Assembly: GCA_964471155.1 (NCBI GenBank)
Contig: CAYYFX010000003.1
Coordinates: 29,611-93,610, forward strand
Direction of reading: 5' to 3'
DNA from: CAYYFX01 sp964471155
Lineage (GTDB): Bacteria > ARS69
DNA: 64,000 bases
Below are positions 48,900 to 56,424 of this stretch, piece by piece. Position 1 is the first letter of the stretch, and every line of letters starts with the position of its first letter. The notes under the pieces are model-generated. The model saw only the letters and a program-made list of their open reading frames with translations. It was not told the origin of the DNA and searched no databases. Both the position numbers and the translations under genes were made by a program.

Positions 48900-49844
48900 A
48901 TGCGGAAGGCGGGAGGAGCGGAACGCCTCGCGCTCGCGACGTTGCCCGCGCTCGCCGCGGCCTTCGCCGGATGCGCGGCGGACCGGGATCCCGGCGAGCT
49001 GTTCGGCGCGTCGACGGCGGGGGAGCTCGTGGTGCAGTCGCTGCTCGTGGTGGACGCGCCGCTGCCCGAGGTGCGGGTCTCGCGCACGACCGATCCGGAC
49101 GTCGTGCCCGACGCCGGCGCCGCGGAGCGCGACGCCTCCGTGCGGGTGCGCGTGGGCGCGGACGTGCACGAGTACGTCGAGGTCGCTCCCGGGCAGTACC
49201 TGCCGCCGGCGCCGCCGGTCGTGCTGCCGGAGACCGAGTACCGGCTCGAGGTCGTGACCGTGCGCGGGGAGCGCGCCGCCGCGGCGACCACCACGCCCGC
49301 GCGCTTCGACGTGACCGAGTGGGTTCTCGTGGACGAGACCACGTTCCAGGACGAGCGCGCGCTGGCCACGTACGAGGAGGCGGGAGACGACGTGTACGCG
49401 CGCCCGGAGAACCGCCTGGTGTACCCGGAGGACTGGCTGGAAGCGCGCTTCGCGCCCCCGGCCGCGCCGGCCATCCAGGTGGCGCTGTTCAGCCTCGATC
49501 CGGGATCGGACTACACGATCGACCCGGACTTCTTCGACGAGGAGGACTTCGAGAGCCTGGAGCGGCAGTCGGCGTCCCCGCCGCTCACCGGCCGCGACGG
49601 CTACGTGCGCATGCCGTGGTTCGCCGTGTTCTTCCAGGGCCGTTACCAGGTGAAGATCTACGCCGTGGACCGCAACTGGTACGACTTCGTGCGCTCCGAT
49701 CCGCAGCTCGCGGAGGGCGGACCCGGCTTCGGCGGCAACGCGGGGGACGCGTTCGAGCGGCCGATCTTCCACATGGACGGGGCCATCGGCCTGTTCGGCT
49801 CCGCCGCCGTGGACTCGATCGGGTTCCTCGTCACGCTGCCATGA
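48900..49844 (+). CDS. DUF4249-like outer-membrane lipoprotein, receptor partner
   Basis: 314 residues from ATG 48900 (GAGGGAGGGG upstream), 14 nt after the receptor stop. The lipobox is LAAAFAGC. A beta-sandwich N-terminal part begins ELVVQSLLVVDAPLPEVRVS and continues with YRLEVVTVRGE, as in DUF4249 proteins, followed by an acidic region (DPDFFDEEDFESLE). It probably sits over the TonB receptor and helps capture its substrate. Confidence 0.82.
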   Translation: MRKAGGAERLALATLPALAAAFAGCAADRDPGELFGASTAGELVVQSLLVVDAPLPEVRVSRTTDPDVVPDAGAAERDASVRVRVGADVHEYVEVAPGQYLPPAPPVVLPETEYRLEVVTVRGERAAAATTTPARFDVTEWVLVDETTFQDERALATYEEAGDDVYARPENRLVYPEDWLEARFAPPAAPAIQVALFSLDPGSDYTIDPDFFDEEDFESLERQSASPPLTGRDGYVRMPWFAVFFQGRYQVKIYAVDRNWYDFVRSDPQLAEGGPGFGGNAGDAFERPIFHMDGAIGLFGSAAVDSIGFLVTLP

Positions 49845-49922
49845 AGGTCGCGGGGCACCGCCCCGGAGAGGTCCGGCGGCCGGGCTGCCCTCCGAACCGC
49901 GCCCGTCTTCCGGGGCACGACC

Positions 49923-50390
49923 CTACCCGTAGGGCATGTCCGGCGTCTTGCCCAGCAGGCGCGCGTACACGGTGAGCGCCCCGCGGTGGTGCGCGGTGTG
50001 ATCCACGAGTCCCGAAACGATGGAGTAGCGCGGGGCCCCGCCCATGATGCCCGGCGGCAGCTTCTTCGCCAGCTCCGCCTCCGGCTGCGAGCCCAGGAAC
50101 TTCACCGCGTGCTTCATGGAGCGCTCCCACCACGCGCGCGCCTCGGCGAGCGACTTGACCTTGCGCACCTCCGTCTCGTGCGCGGGGAAGTTCATGTCGA
50201 AGCCCTGCGGGCGGAACGCCCCTTCCAGGAACCAGTCCACGGTCTGCGCCGTGTGCGCCACGTGCTGCGCCACCGTGAACTGCCCGGGCGTGGGAGCGAA
50301 CGCGGAATCCTCCTCGTCGAAGCACTTCGTGGACGTGTCGAAGAACGTCCTCATGTTGTTCAACGCGGCGACCACGGCGGGGCCGTTCAT
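49923..50390 (-). CDS. DinB-family protein
   Basis: 155 residues from ATG 50390 (GGAGGAAGGG upstream). A metal-binding DinB fold is suggested by FTVAQHVAHTAQTVDWFLEG and, near the C-terminus, SGLVDHTAHHRGALTVYARL, which supply the three-histidine site. Unrelated in detail to the DinB at 16506. Enzymatic substrate unknown. Confidence 0.88.
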   Translation of the reverse strand: MNGPAVVAALNNMRTFFDTSTKCFDEEDSAFAPTPGQFTVAQHVAHTAQTVDWFLEGAFRPQGFDMNFPAHETEVRKVKSLAEARAWWERSMKHAVKFLGSQPEAELAKKLPPGIMGGAPRYSIVSGLVDHTAHHRGALTVYARLLGKTPDMPYG

Positions 50391-50467
50391 CCCTTCCTCC
50401 GGTTCGTGGGCGGGCCGGCGGGGGGCGCGCGGCCACGTGCGCGGCAGGATAGCACGGTGGCCCCGCG

Positions 50468-51739
50468 TCAACCGCCGAGCGCCGCGGCCTGCTTCGCGTA
50501 CCAGCGCTGCTCCGGGACGTTCGCGGCTCGGCGCGCAGCGTCGCGGTACGCGGCCGCCGCGTCCGCCTCGCGCCCGAGACGGCGAAGCAGGTCCGCCCGG
50601 ACGGCGGGCAGCAGCGGGTAGTCGTCCAGCGCGCCGCCCGCGGCCAGCGCCTGCACGATCCGCAGCGCCTCCGCCGGGCCGTCCACGTACGACACCGCCA
50701 CCGCGCGGTTCAGCCGCGCCACGTCGCCCGCGCCGGCCTCCACCAGCAGGTCGTACAACTCCACGATGCGCGGCCAGTCCGTGCGCGGCGCGTCCTCCGC
50801 GAGCGCATGGCACGCCGCGATGCCGGCGAGCAGGTGGTAGTCCGACAGCTCGTCGCCGCGGGCGGCGGCGGCCAGCCGTCGCGTCCCCTCGTCGATGCGC
50901 GCGCGATCCCACCGCGTCCGATCCTGCCGCTCCAGCGGCACGAGCGCGCCGTCCTCGTCCAGCCGCGCGTCCAGCCGCGACGCCTGGAACAGCATCAGCG
51001 CGAGCAGCGCGTCCGCGCGGGGCAGGGCGCCGGCGGGATGCTCGCGCACGAGCCGCAGCAGCCGGATGGCCTCCTCCATCAGGTCCCGGCGCAGCGGCGC
51101 CTCGCCGGCATGCGGCCGGTACCCCTCGCCGAAGACGAGGAACAGGGAGTCCAGCACGTCATCGACGCGCGCGCCCAGTTCCCGCGGATCCGGCATCGTG
51201 AACGACGCGCCGGCCTCCCGCAGGGTCCGCTTCGCGCGGACGATGCGCTGGGCCACCGTGGCCTCGCCCGCCAGGAACGCGCGCGCGATCTCGTCCGTGG
51301 AGAAGCCCGCCGCCACCTTCAGCGTCAGCGCCACGCGGGACGCAGGCGGAAGCGCGGGGTGGCAGCACAGGAACATCAGCCGCAGCGCGTCGTCCACGAC
51401 CTCCCGGGCGAAGTGCGCGTCCGGCGGCGCGCCGTCCGCGCCCGCCGCGATCTCGCCGGCCAGCGCCGCCGCGCGCGCGGCGAACCGGGCGGACCGGCGC
51501 AGCGCGTCCAGCGCGGCGTTGCGCGCGGTCCGGTACAGCCACGCGTCCGGCCGCTCCGGGAGGCCGTGCACGGGCCACGTCCGCATCGCCCGCAGGAAGG
51601 CCTCCTGCACGGCGTTCTCCGCCAGGTCCAGGTGTTCCGGGCCGAGCGCGCGCACGAGGGCGGCCGTGAGCCGACCGCTCTCCCGGCGGAAGAAGTGCGC
51701 GAAGTCCGGTCCGTCCGTCCCGGCAGGTGCGTTCGTCAG
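50468..51739 (-). CDS. ECF42-type sigma factor with C-terminal TPR-like domain
   Basis: About 423 residues. The sigma part has ENAVQEAFLRAMRTWPVHGL, RPDAWLYRTARNAALDALRR and FSTDEIARAFLAGEATVAQR. It is followed by a long domain (DDVLDSLFLVFGEGYRPHAG, ADALLALMLFQASRLDARLD, LLAGIAACHA, YDLLVEAGAGDVARLNRAVA) that marks the ECF42/DUF6596 group. Its partner DGPF/YCII gene lies immediately upstream, as in that group. No ATG, GTG or TTG start fits. CTG at 51739 overlaps the upstream TGA as CTGA, matching the GTGA/ATGA style used elsewhere here, and is my preferred start. Confidence 0.88.
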   Translation of the reverse strand: MTNAPAGTDGPDFAHFFRRESGRLTAALVRALGPEHLDLAENAVQEAFLRAMRTWPVHGLPERPDAWLYRTARNAALDALRRSARFAARAAALAGEIAAGADGAPPDAHFAREVVDDALRLMFLCCHPALPPASRVALTLKVAAGFSTDEIARAFLAGEATVAQRIVRAKRTLREAGASFTMPDPRELGARVDDVLDSLFLVFGEGYRPHAGEAPLRRDLMEEAIRLLRLVREHPAGALPRADALLALMLFQASRLDARLDEDGALVPLERQDRTRWDRARIDEGTRRLAAAARGDELSDYHLLAGIAACHALAEDAPRTDWPRIVELYDLLVEAGAGDVARLNRAVAVSYVDGPAEALRIVQALAAGGALDDYPLLPAVRADLLRRLGREADAAAAYRDAARRAANVPEQRWYAKQAAALGG

Positions 51740-52095
51740 TGCAGTCCGTCCTCGTCCATGACCGCGATCGGCCGCACGAGGAGCGATTCCCCGTGCCCCA
51801 GCGCGGGACACCCCTTCGCGAGTCGCGCCGCCTCGTCCAGATCCCGCGCCTCGATCAGGAAGTACCCGGTGATGACCTCCTTCGTTTCCGTGTACGGTCC
51901 CTCGACGATGCCGCCCCCGGACGCCCGCAGCACGCGGCCGCCCCGGGCCAGCGGATCGCCCCCGCGCATGTGGTCGCCCTTGCGGAGCTCGCCGACCCAC
52001 GCGAAGTACTTCTGCATCAACGCCTGCTTGTCGTCCGCGGACAGGTTCGCCCAGGCGTCGTCGTTCTCGCGCAACAGGATCATGAACTGCGGCAC
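51736..52095 (-). CDS. DGPF/YCII-domain protein, partner of the ECF42 sigma factor
   Basis: 119 residues from GTG 52095 (GAGGAGG upstream). QFMILLRENDDAWANLS at the N-terminus and VEGPYTETKEVITGYFLIEA in the middle; EGPYTETKE is the local form of the DGPFAETKE motif. Members always accompany ECF42 sigma factors. The fold is a dimeric ferredoxin-like barrel; its biochemical role in sigma regulation is not established. Translationally coupled to the sigma gene. Confidence 0.92.
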   Translation of the reverse strand: MPQFMILLRENDDAWANLSADDKQALMQKYFAWVGELRKGDHMRGGDPLARGGRVLRASGGGIVEGPYTETKEVITGYFLIEARDLDEAARLAKGCPALGHGESLLVRPIAVMDEDGLH

Positions 52096-52225
52096 GTCGG
52101 CCTCCTCGATGGGGTTCGCGTACCGTGCAGACGTCCGGGGACGCCCCGGATCGACATCGCCGGTGCGCGCCCGGCTTCCTCCCGGCCCGTCGACCGGGCC
52201 CGCCGCCCGACGCCGCGAAACCTGC

Positions 52226-52254
52226 TTGCCCGTCCCCCGGCGCCTTCCTATCCT
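52226..52254 (+). promoter_or_regulatory. Promoter upstream of the sigma remnant / outer-membrane gene
   Basis: TTGCCC (52226-52231), 17-nt spacer, TATCCT (52249-52254). It would drive the fused reading frame beginning at 52343 and the outer-membrane gene at 52490. Confidence 0.6.
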
Positions 52255-52342
52255 GACTCGCCGTTCCGGTCTCCCCCGAAGCGCATCCGGCCGGAACGTG
52301 ACCGAAGCGCCCCGACCCGGGCCGAAAGGGGGGTGACCGGAC

Positions 52343-52489
52343 GTGTCCGCCGAACCGGCCGGCGACGAGGACCTCGGCCGGCGCGCGCCGGCCGCCCCCA
52401 CCGGGGATCTTCGCGCATTCGAAGCGCTCGTGCACCGCCACCGCCGCCGGACGCCGACGGACGGCCGGCCCCGGACGAAAGGAGAAGGA
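52343..52489 (+). pseudogene. ECF sigma-factor N-terminal fragment, in frame with the next gene
   Basis: From GTG 52343 (AAGGGGGG upstream) the frame reads SAEPAGDEDLGRR, then TGDLRAFEALVHRHRRR, which looks like the start of ECF region 2 (GD-x-x-AFE-x-LV-x-RH). After about 45 residues the similarity stops and the frame runs without a stop into the signal peptide of the outer-membrane protein, whose own start has GGAGAAGG. It may be a deletion remnant or a chance resemblance. Confidence 0.4.
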
Positions 52490-53551
52490 ATGTCCACACG
52501 CTCGATCCCCGCCGCGTTCGCGCTCGTCGTCCCGCTGGTCCTGGCCGCGCCCATCGCGCGCGCCGCCGCGGCGGAGCCCGGCCCCTGGGCCTACGGCGTG
52601 CTCGGCGGCCTCACGCTCGGCCAGAGCGCCTTCAGCGACAACTGGTCCGGCGGCGACAAGGGCACGATCAACTGGGTCCTCAACGCGAACCTGGAGGCGA
52701 AGCGGCAGTTCTCGCGCAGCTTCAACCTGGCGAACACGCTGCAGCTCGCCTACGGGCAGACCTCCACGCAGCAGGCCGATCCGGCGTCGCCGGGCCGCAA
52801 GGTGTGGAGCACGCCGGACAAGACGTCGGACCTCATCCTGTTCGAGTCCGTCGGGCGCTTCACGCTCAACAAGTTCGTGGATCCGTACCTCGGCTTCCGG
52901 CTGGACAGCCAGTTCCTGGACGAGAGCGATCCGCTCGGCGCGATCAAGTTCAACCCGGTCAAGCTCACGGAGACCGCCGGCGTGGCCCGCGTGCTGCACT
53001 GCGGGCGCCCGGACTCCGCCGGCTGCAAGGAGGAGTGGATCGCGCGGACCGGCTTCGGCTTCCGGCAGACGCTCGCGAAGGCGTTCGTCGACGCCGCCGG
53101 GGACGAGACCGAACGGTTCACCACGAACGACGGCGGCGTGGAGCTCGCCAGCACCGCGAAGTACCCGATGGCGAACGACCGCATCGTGTACACGGGCAAC
53201 CTGAACGTCTTCTGGCCGGTGTTCTACTCGCTGTCGGACGAGCTGGAGGAGTTCGACCGGATCGCGCGGGACGCGGATCCGTCCCGCGAGGAAGTCGCGG
53301 ACTTCTGGAAGTCCCCGGACGTGAACTTCCAGAACACGTTCACGTCCTCGATCACGTCGTGGCTGAACGTGAGCCTGTTCGCGCAGTGGGTGTACGACAA
53401 GTTCGACGCCGCCACGAACGTGGCGGTGGACGGCGTGGAAGGGGACGCCAGCGCGCTGGACCTCCTCACCAAGGAGGTGGACGGCGGCATCCGCAAGGCG
53501 GGCCAGTTCAAGCAGACGCTCGGCATCGGTCTCACGTACAAGTTCCTGTAG
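52490..53551 (+). CDS. DUF3078-like outer-membrane beta-barrel protein
   Basis: 353 residues from ATG 52490 (GGAGAAGG upstream). A signal peptide (FALVVPLVLAAPIARAAA) precedes a beta-rich body: GGLTLGQSAFSDNWSGGDKG, NWVLNANLEAKRQFSRSFNL, DLILFESVGRFTLNKFVDPY, and a C-terminal LGIGLTYKFL ending in Leu after aromatic residues. This resembles DUF3078 proteins of Bacteroidetes. Probably an outer-membrane protein; ligand unknown. Confidence 0.82.
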   Translation: MSTRSIPAAFALVVPLVLAAPIARAAAAEPGPWAYGVLGGLTLGQSAFSDNWSGGDKGTINWVLNANLEAKRQFSRSFNLANTLQLAYGQTSTQQADPASPGRKVWSTPDKTSDLILFESVGRFTLNKFVDPYLGFRLDSQFLDESDPLGAIKFNPVKLTETAGVARVLHCGRPDSAGCKEEWIARTGFGFRQTLAKAFVDAAGDETERFTTNDGGVELASTAKYPMANDRIVYTGNLNVFWPVFYSLSDELEEFDRIARDADPSREEVADFWKSPDVNFQNTFTSSITSWLNVSLFAQWVYDKFDAATNVAVDGVEGDASALDLLTKEVDGGIRKAGQFKQTLGIGLTYKFL

Positions 53552-53636
53552 CAGTCGCTCGCACCGGGGCGGCGAGGATCCCGCATCCCGCGCCGCGCCG
53601 CCGCCCCGGCATCACCCGCAGGAGGAGGGGACGGAC

Positions 53637-54089
53637 ATGCTGAAGGAGTTCCGGGAATTCGCGATGCGCGGCAACGTGATGGACATGGCCGTCGGCATCA
53701 TCATCGGCGGCGCGTTCGGCACGATCGTGAAGAGCATGGTGGACGACGTCCTGATGCCGCCCATCGGGCTGGCGCTGGGCGGCGTGGACTTCTCCGACTT
53801 CTTCGTCACGCTGAGGCAGGGCGCGACCGTGGCCGGGCCGTATGCCACCCTCGCGGACGCGAAGGCGGCGGGCGCGGTCACGATGAACTACGGGATGTTC
53901 TTCAACGCCGTGATCAGCTTCCTGATCGTGGCGTTCTGCGTGTTCATCCTCATCAAGGGCATGAATGCGGCGAAGCGCAAGGAGGAGGCGGCCCCGGCGG
54001 CCCCGACGACGAAGGAGTGCTCCTTCTGCGCCATGACCATCCCGATCGCGGCGAAGCGCTGCGGCCACTGCACGTCGCAGCTCGCGTAG
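53637..54089 (+). CDS. mscL: Large-conductance mechanosensitive channel with C-terminal zinc ribbon
   Basis: 150 residues from ATG 53637 (AGGAGGGG upstream). The N-terminal helix EFREFAMRGNVMDMAVGIII and TM1 FGTIVKSMVDDVLMPPIGLA are classic MscL; TM2 is MFFNAVISFLIVAFCVFILI. The protein opens under membrane tension to release solutes. The tail carries two CxxC pairs (CSFCAMTIPIAAKRCGHC), a zinc ribbon found in a subset of MscL proteins. Convergent with the next gene, 2 bp apart. Confidence 0.95.
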   Translation: MLKEFREFAMRGNVMDMAVGIIIGGAFGTIVKSMVDDVLMPPIGLALGGVDFSDFFVTLRQGATVAGPYATLADAKAAGAVTMNYGMFFNAVISFLIVAFCVFILIKGMNAAKRKEEAAPAAPTTKECSFCAMTIPIAAKRCGHCTSQLA

Positions 54090-54091
54090 CG

Positions 54092-55606
54092 TCAGCGCGC
54101 GGGCAGGACGACGATCCGGCGGGCCGTCGCGGCGCCGCCCGCCTCGATCCGCACGAAGTACACCCCGGCGGGCACGGGTCGCCCGCCGGCGTCGTTTCCG
54201 GACCAGGTCAGCGCGTGACGGCCGGCGGCGAAGAGCCGGTCGGCCAGCACGAGCACCCGGCGGCCTCCCACGTCGTAGGCCGCGACCCGGGCGCGGCCAC
54301 CCCGCGCGAGCGTGAACGCGATCTCCGCCGTCCCGCGCCGGCCCAGCGGGCTCGGCCGGACGGGGTCCATCGCGAGCCCCGGCGCCACGGCCGGCGGCGC
54401 GGCTCGCGGGGCGGGCGCGGGGAAGCGCGGGCCCACGTCCAGCTCCGGATCGCCGAGCAGGATCCACGTGGTCGCGTAGCGCGCCTGGAACTCGTCCATC
54501 GCGTTCAGCGCCAGGACCTGCGCCTCGCCGGCCGTGGCGACGCCGTCCCGGTGGATCGCGCGCACCCAGGCGCCGAGCACGTCGCGGGCCGGGATCGTGA
54601 AGGTGGGTCCGGAGTGCCCCAGGCTCAGCACCGCGCCGCCCGAGGCGTGCCGCACGAGTCGCTCCGCCGGGCAGCTCCCCGCCAGGCCGCTCGTGTTGAA
54701 GACGGAGCCCAGCACGAAGGGGAAGCCGTTCGCCAGCGCTTCGAGATCGTTCCCGTCGAGCGTGGAGTCCTGGACCGCCAAGGCCTCGCAATCGGCGCGA
54801 CCCAGGTGCAGCACGGTGCCGTGCGTGCCGGCGTCGAGGGCGGCGAGGGCGGCGTCCCGCGTCAGCGGCAGCGAGCCCGGGTATCCCGTGGTGTCCCCGT
54901 ACAGCGGTGTCGTCTCGAACGACGCCGCGGAGCTGTCCAGCACGTCGTGGATCCAGCCCTCGGCCACGAACGGCCAGTTGTTCGGGAACCACTTCTCCGC
55001 CAGGAAGAGCACGCGATCGCGCCGCGCGTCGTCCCGCAGCGCGCGATAGGCGAGCGTCTTCGCCACGAACGCTTCCGCCTCCGCCGGCGTGCCCACCGGC
55101 GCGCGGCCGACCGCCACCTCCGCCGTCAGGTCGAGCTGATCGCCGATCCACTCCCCGAACTGACCGTCCTCGTCCTCGTCCCAGGTTCCCTCGAGGCAGG
55201 CGAAGTACAGATCGCCGGCCACCGGCGTGTCCAGCTCCGGCGAGGTGCTGCGCACGAGCATCCGCGTGGGCACGACGTCCGCGTCGCCGCCGAGCAGCAC
55301 GAAGCGCAGCGCGTTGCGCTCGTGGAGCATGCGCACATAGGTGCGGATCCTCTCCGCGAGGTCCCGGCCCGGCGCCGCCCGCGCCACTTCGTCCACCGTG
55401 CGCACGCGCACGACGAGCCCGCGAGCCTCCTTCTCGGCGACCAGCGGCCCGAACGCGTCCACGAGGCCCGCGTCCGTGACGAGGAGGTAGTCCACCGCGG
55501 ACGGTTCCGGGGCGGTCACCGGCGGATCCGGCGGCCTGGCAACGGCAGGGGCGGCGAAGGCGATCGCGGCGGCAAGCCCCGCGACCGGAGCCCGGTGGCG
55601 GACCAT
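54092..55606 (-). CDS. Gingipain-like (C25) protein with degenerate active site and sorting domain
   Basis: 504 residues with a signal peptide (VAGLAAAIAFAAPAVA). The C25 core is recognisable: VDYLLVTDAGLVDAFGPLVA, ALRFVLLGGDADVVPTR and VAVGRAPVGTPAEAEAFVAK. Where active gingipains have a GHG catalytic His there is LHLGRAD (about residue 267), and the Cys segment reads GSVFNTSGL (about 302), so both catalytic residues appear replaced. The C-terminal 85 residues form a FlgD-like sorting module (AYDVGGRRVL, GRHALTWSGNDAGGRP). Probably an inactive, secreted homologue with a binding role. Confidence 0.82.
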   Translation of the reverse strand: MVRHRAPVAGLAAAIAFAAPAVARPPDPPVTAPEPSAVDYLLVTDAGLVDAFGPLVAEKEARGLVVRVRTVDEVARAAPGRDLAERIRTYVRMLHERNALRFVLLGGDADVVPTRMLVRSTSPELDTPVAGDLYFACLEGTWDEDEDGQFGEWIGDQLDLTAEVAVGRAPVGTPAEAEAFVAKTLAYRALRDDARRDRVLFLAEKWFPNNWPFVAEGWIHDVLDSSAASFETTPLYGDTTGYPGSLPLTRDAALAALDAGTHGTVLHLGRADCEALAVQDSTLDGNDLEALANGFPFVLGSVFNTSGLAGSCPAERLVRHASGGAVLSLGHSGPTFTIPARDVLGAWVRAIHRDGVATAGEAQVLALNAMDEFQARYATTWILLGDPELDVGPRFPAPAPRAAPPAVAPGLAMDPVRPSPLGRRGTAEIAFTLARGGRARVAAYDVGGRRVLVLADRLFAAGRHALTWSGNDAGGRPVPAGVYFVRIEAGGAATARRIVVLPAR

Positions 55607-55668
55607 GGCGTCCTCCGGGAGGCGGACCTCCCGACCCTACGGGCCCGCGGGGGCCGGGCGCAAGGGCG

Positions 55669-56328
55669 CTACCGGAAGGACGCCTTCGTCCGCGCCCAGC
55701 TCTCCGGCTCCACCGCGGTCGGCCCGGCCACCTGACCGAAGCGGATGTTGTCGATCCCGATGTTGTCGCTGTAGGTCCCGAGGTTGCCCGCGTCGAATGC
55801 GATCGTCAGCCAGCGGCCCTCGAGCGGGGGATCGAACGCGAAGTGCACGTGTCCGGTCGTGGGGACGTCCAGGTCGGCCTGCTCGAAGAGGATCTGTCCC
55901 GCGCCGTCCCAGACGCGGACCCACCGGATCACGCCGCCGACGCGCCAGGCCGCCATGTCGAACCCCTCCACGGCCACGCGCCAGCCGGGGTCCGCGGCAA
56001 GGTCGACCTCCAGGTACCCGCGTCCGTCCTGCTCGTCGTACAGCACGCCTTCGAGGTCGCCGTAGCCCGTCTGCCAGAGCCGGATGTCGAAGAGGTCCCA
56101 CGGGCCGTAGTCCACGGTGACGTTCGGCGTGAACCCGCCGCCGGCGCCGTACAGGAAGCCGCCCTGGTCGGTGGCGACGACCCGATCGCCGTACGCGGGA
56201 TCCACGGGCACGCCGGACTGCGTGGTCGGTTCGAAGATCAGCTCGGTGGCGCGGGCGGCGGGGCCGCCAGCCGCCAGGAAGGCGGCGAACACGGCGGCGC
56301 CGTGCAGTTGCGGACGGAACGGGAACAC
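55669..56328 (-). CDS. Secreted protein of unknown function
   Basis: 219 residues from GTG 56328 (GGGAGG upstream). Signal peptide (VFAAFLAAGGPAARA), then a beta-rich domain with DYGPWDLFDIRLWQTGYGDL and a C-terminal FDAGNLGTYSDNIGIDNIRF, similar to PEP-CTERM-type or lectin-like jelly-rolls, but without a PEP-CTERM tail or sorting module. Monocistronic on the minus strand between two sorting-domain proteins. Confidence 0.75.
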   Translation of the reverse strand: MFPFRPQLHGAAVFAAFLAAGGPAARATELIFEPTTQSGVPVDPAYGDRVVATDQGGFLYGAGGGFTPNVTVDYGPWDLFDIRLWQTGYGDLEGVLYDEQDGRGYLEVDLAADPGWRVAVEGFDMAAWRVGGVIRWVRVWDGAGQILFEQADLDVPTTGHVHFAFDPPLEGRWLTIAFDAGNLGTYSDNIGIDNIRFGQVAGPTAVEPESWARTKASFR

Positions 56329-56424
56329 GATTCGACCTCCCGGATGGCTGCCGGCCGGTCGGCACGGCAGGGCTCACGGGAGATCGCGCGTTCCGGCGCC
56401 CGGACCGGACACGCCGGGCCGGGC

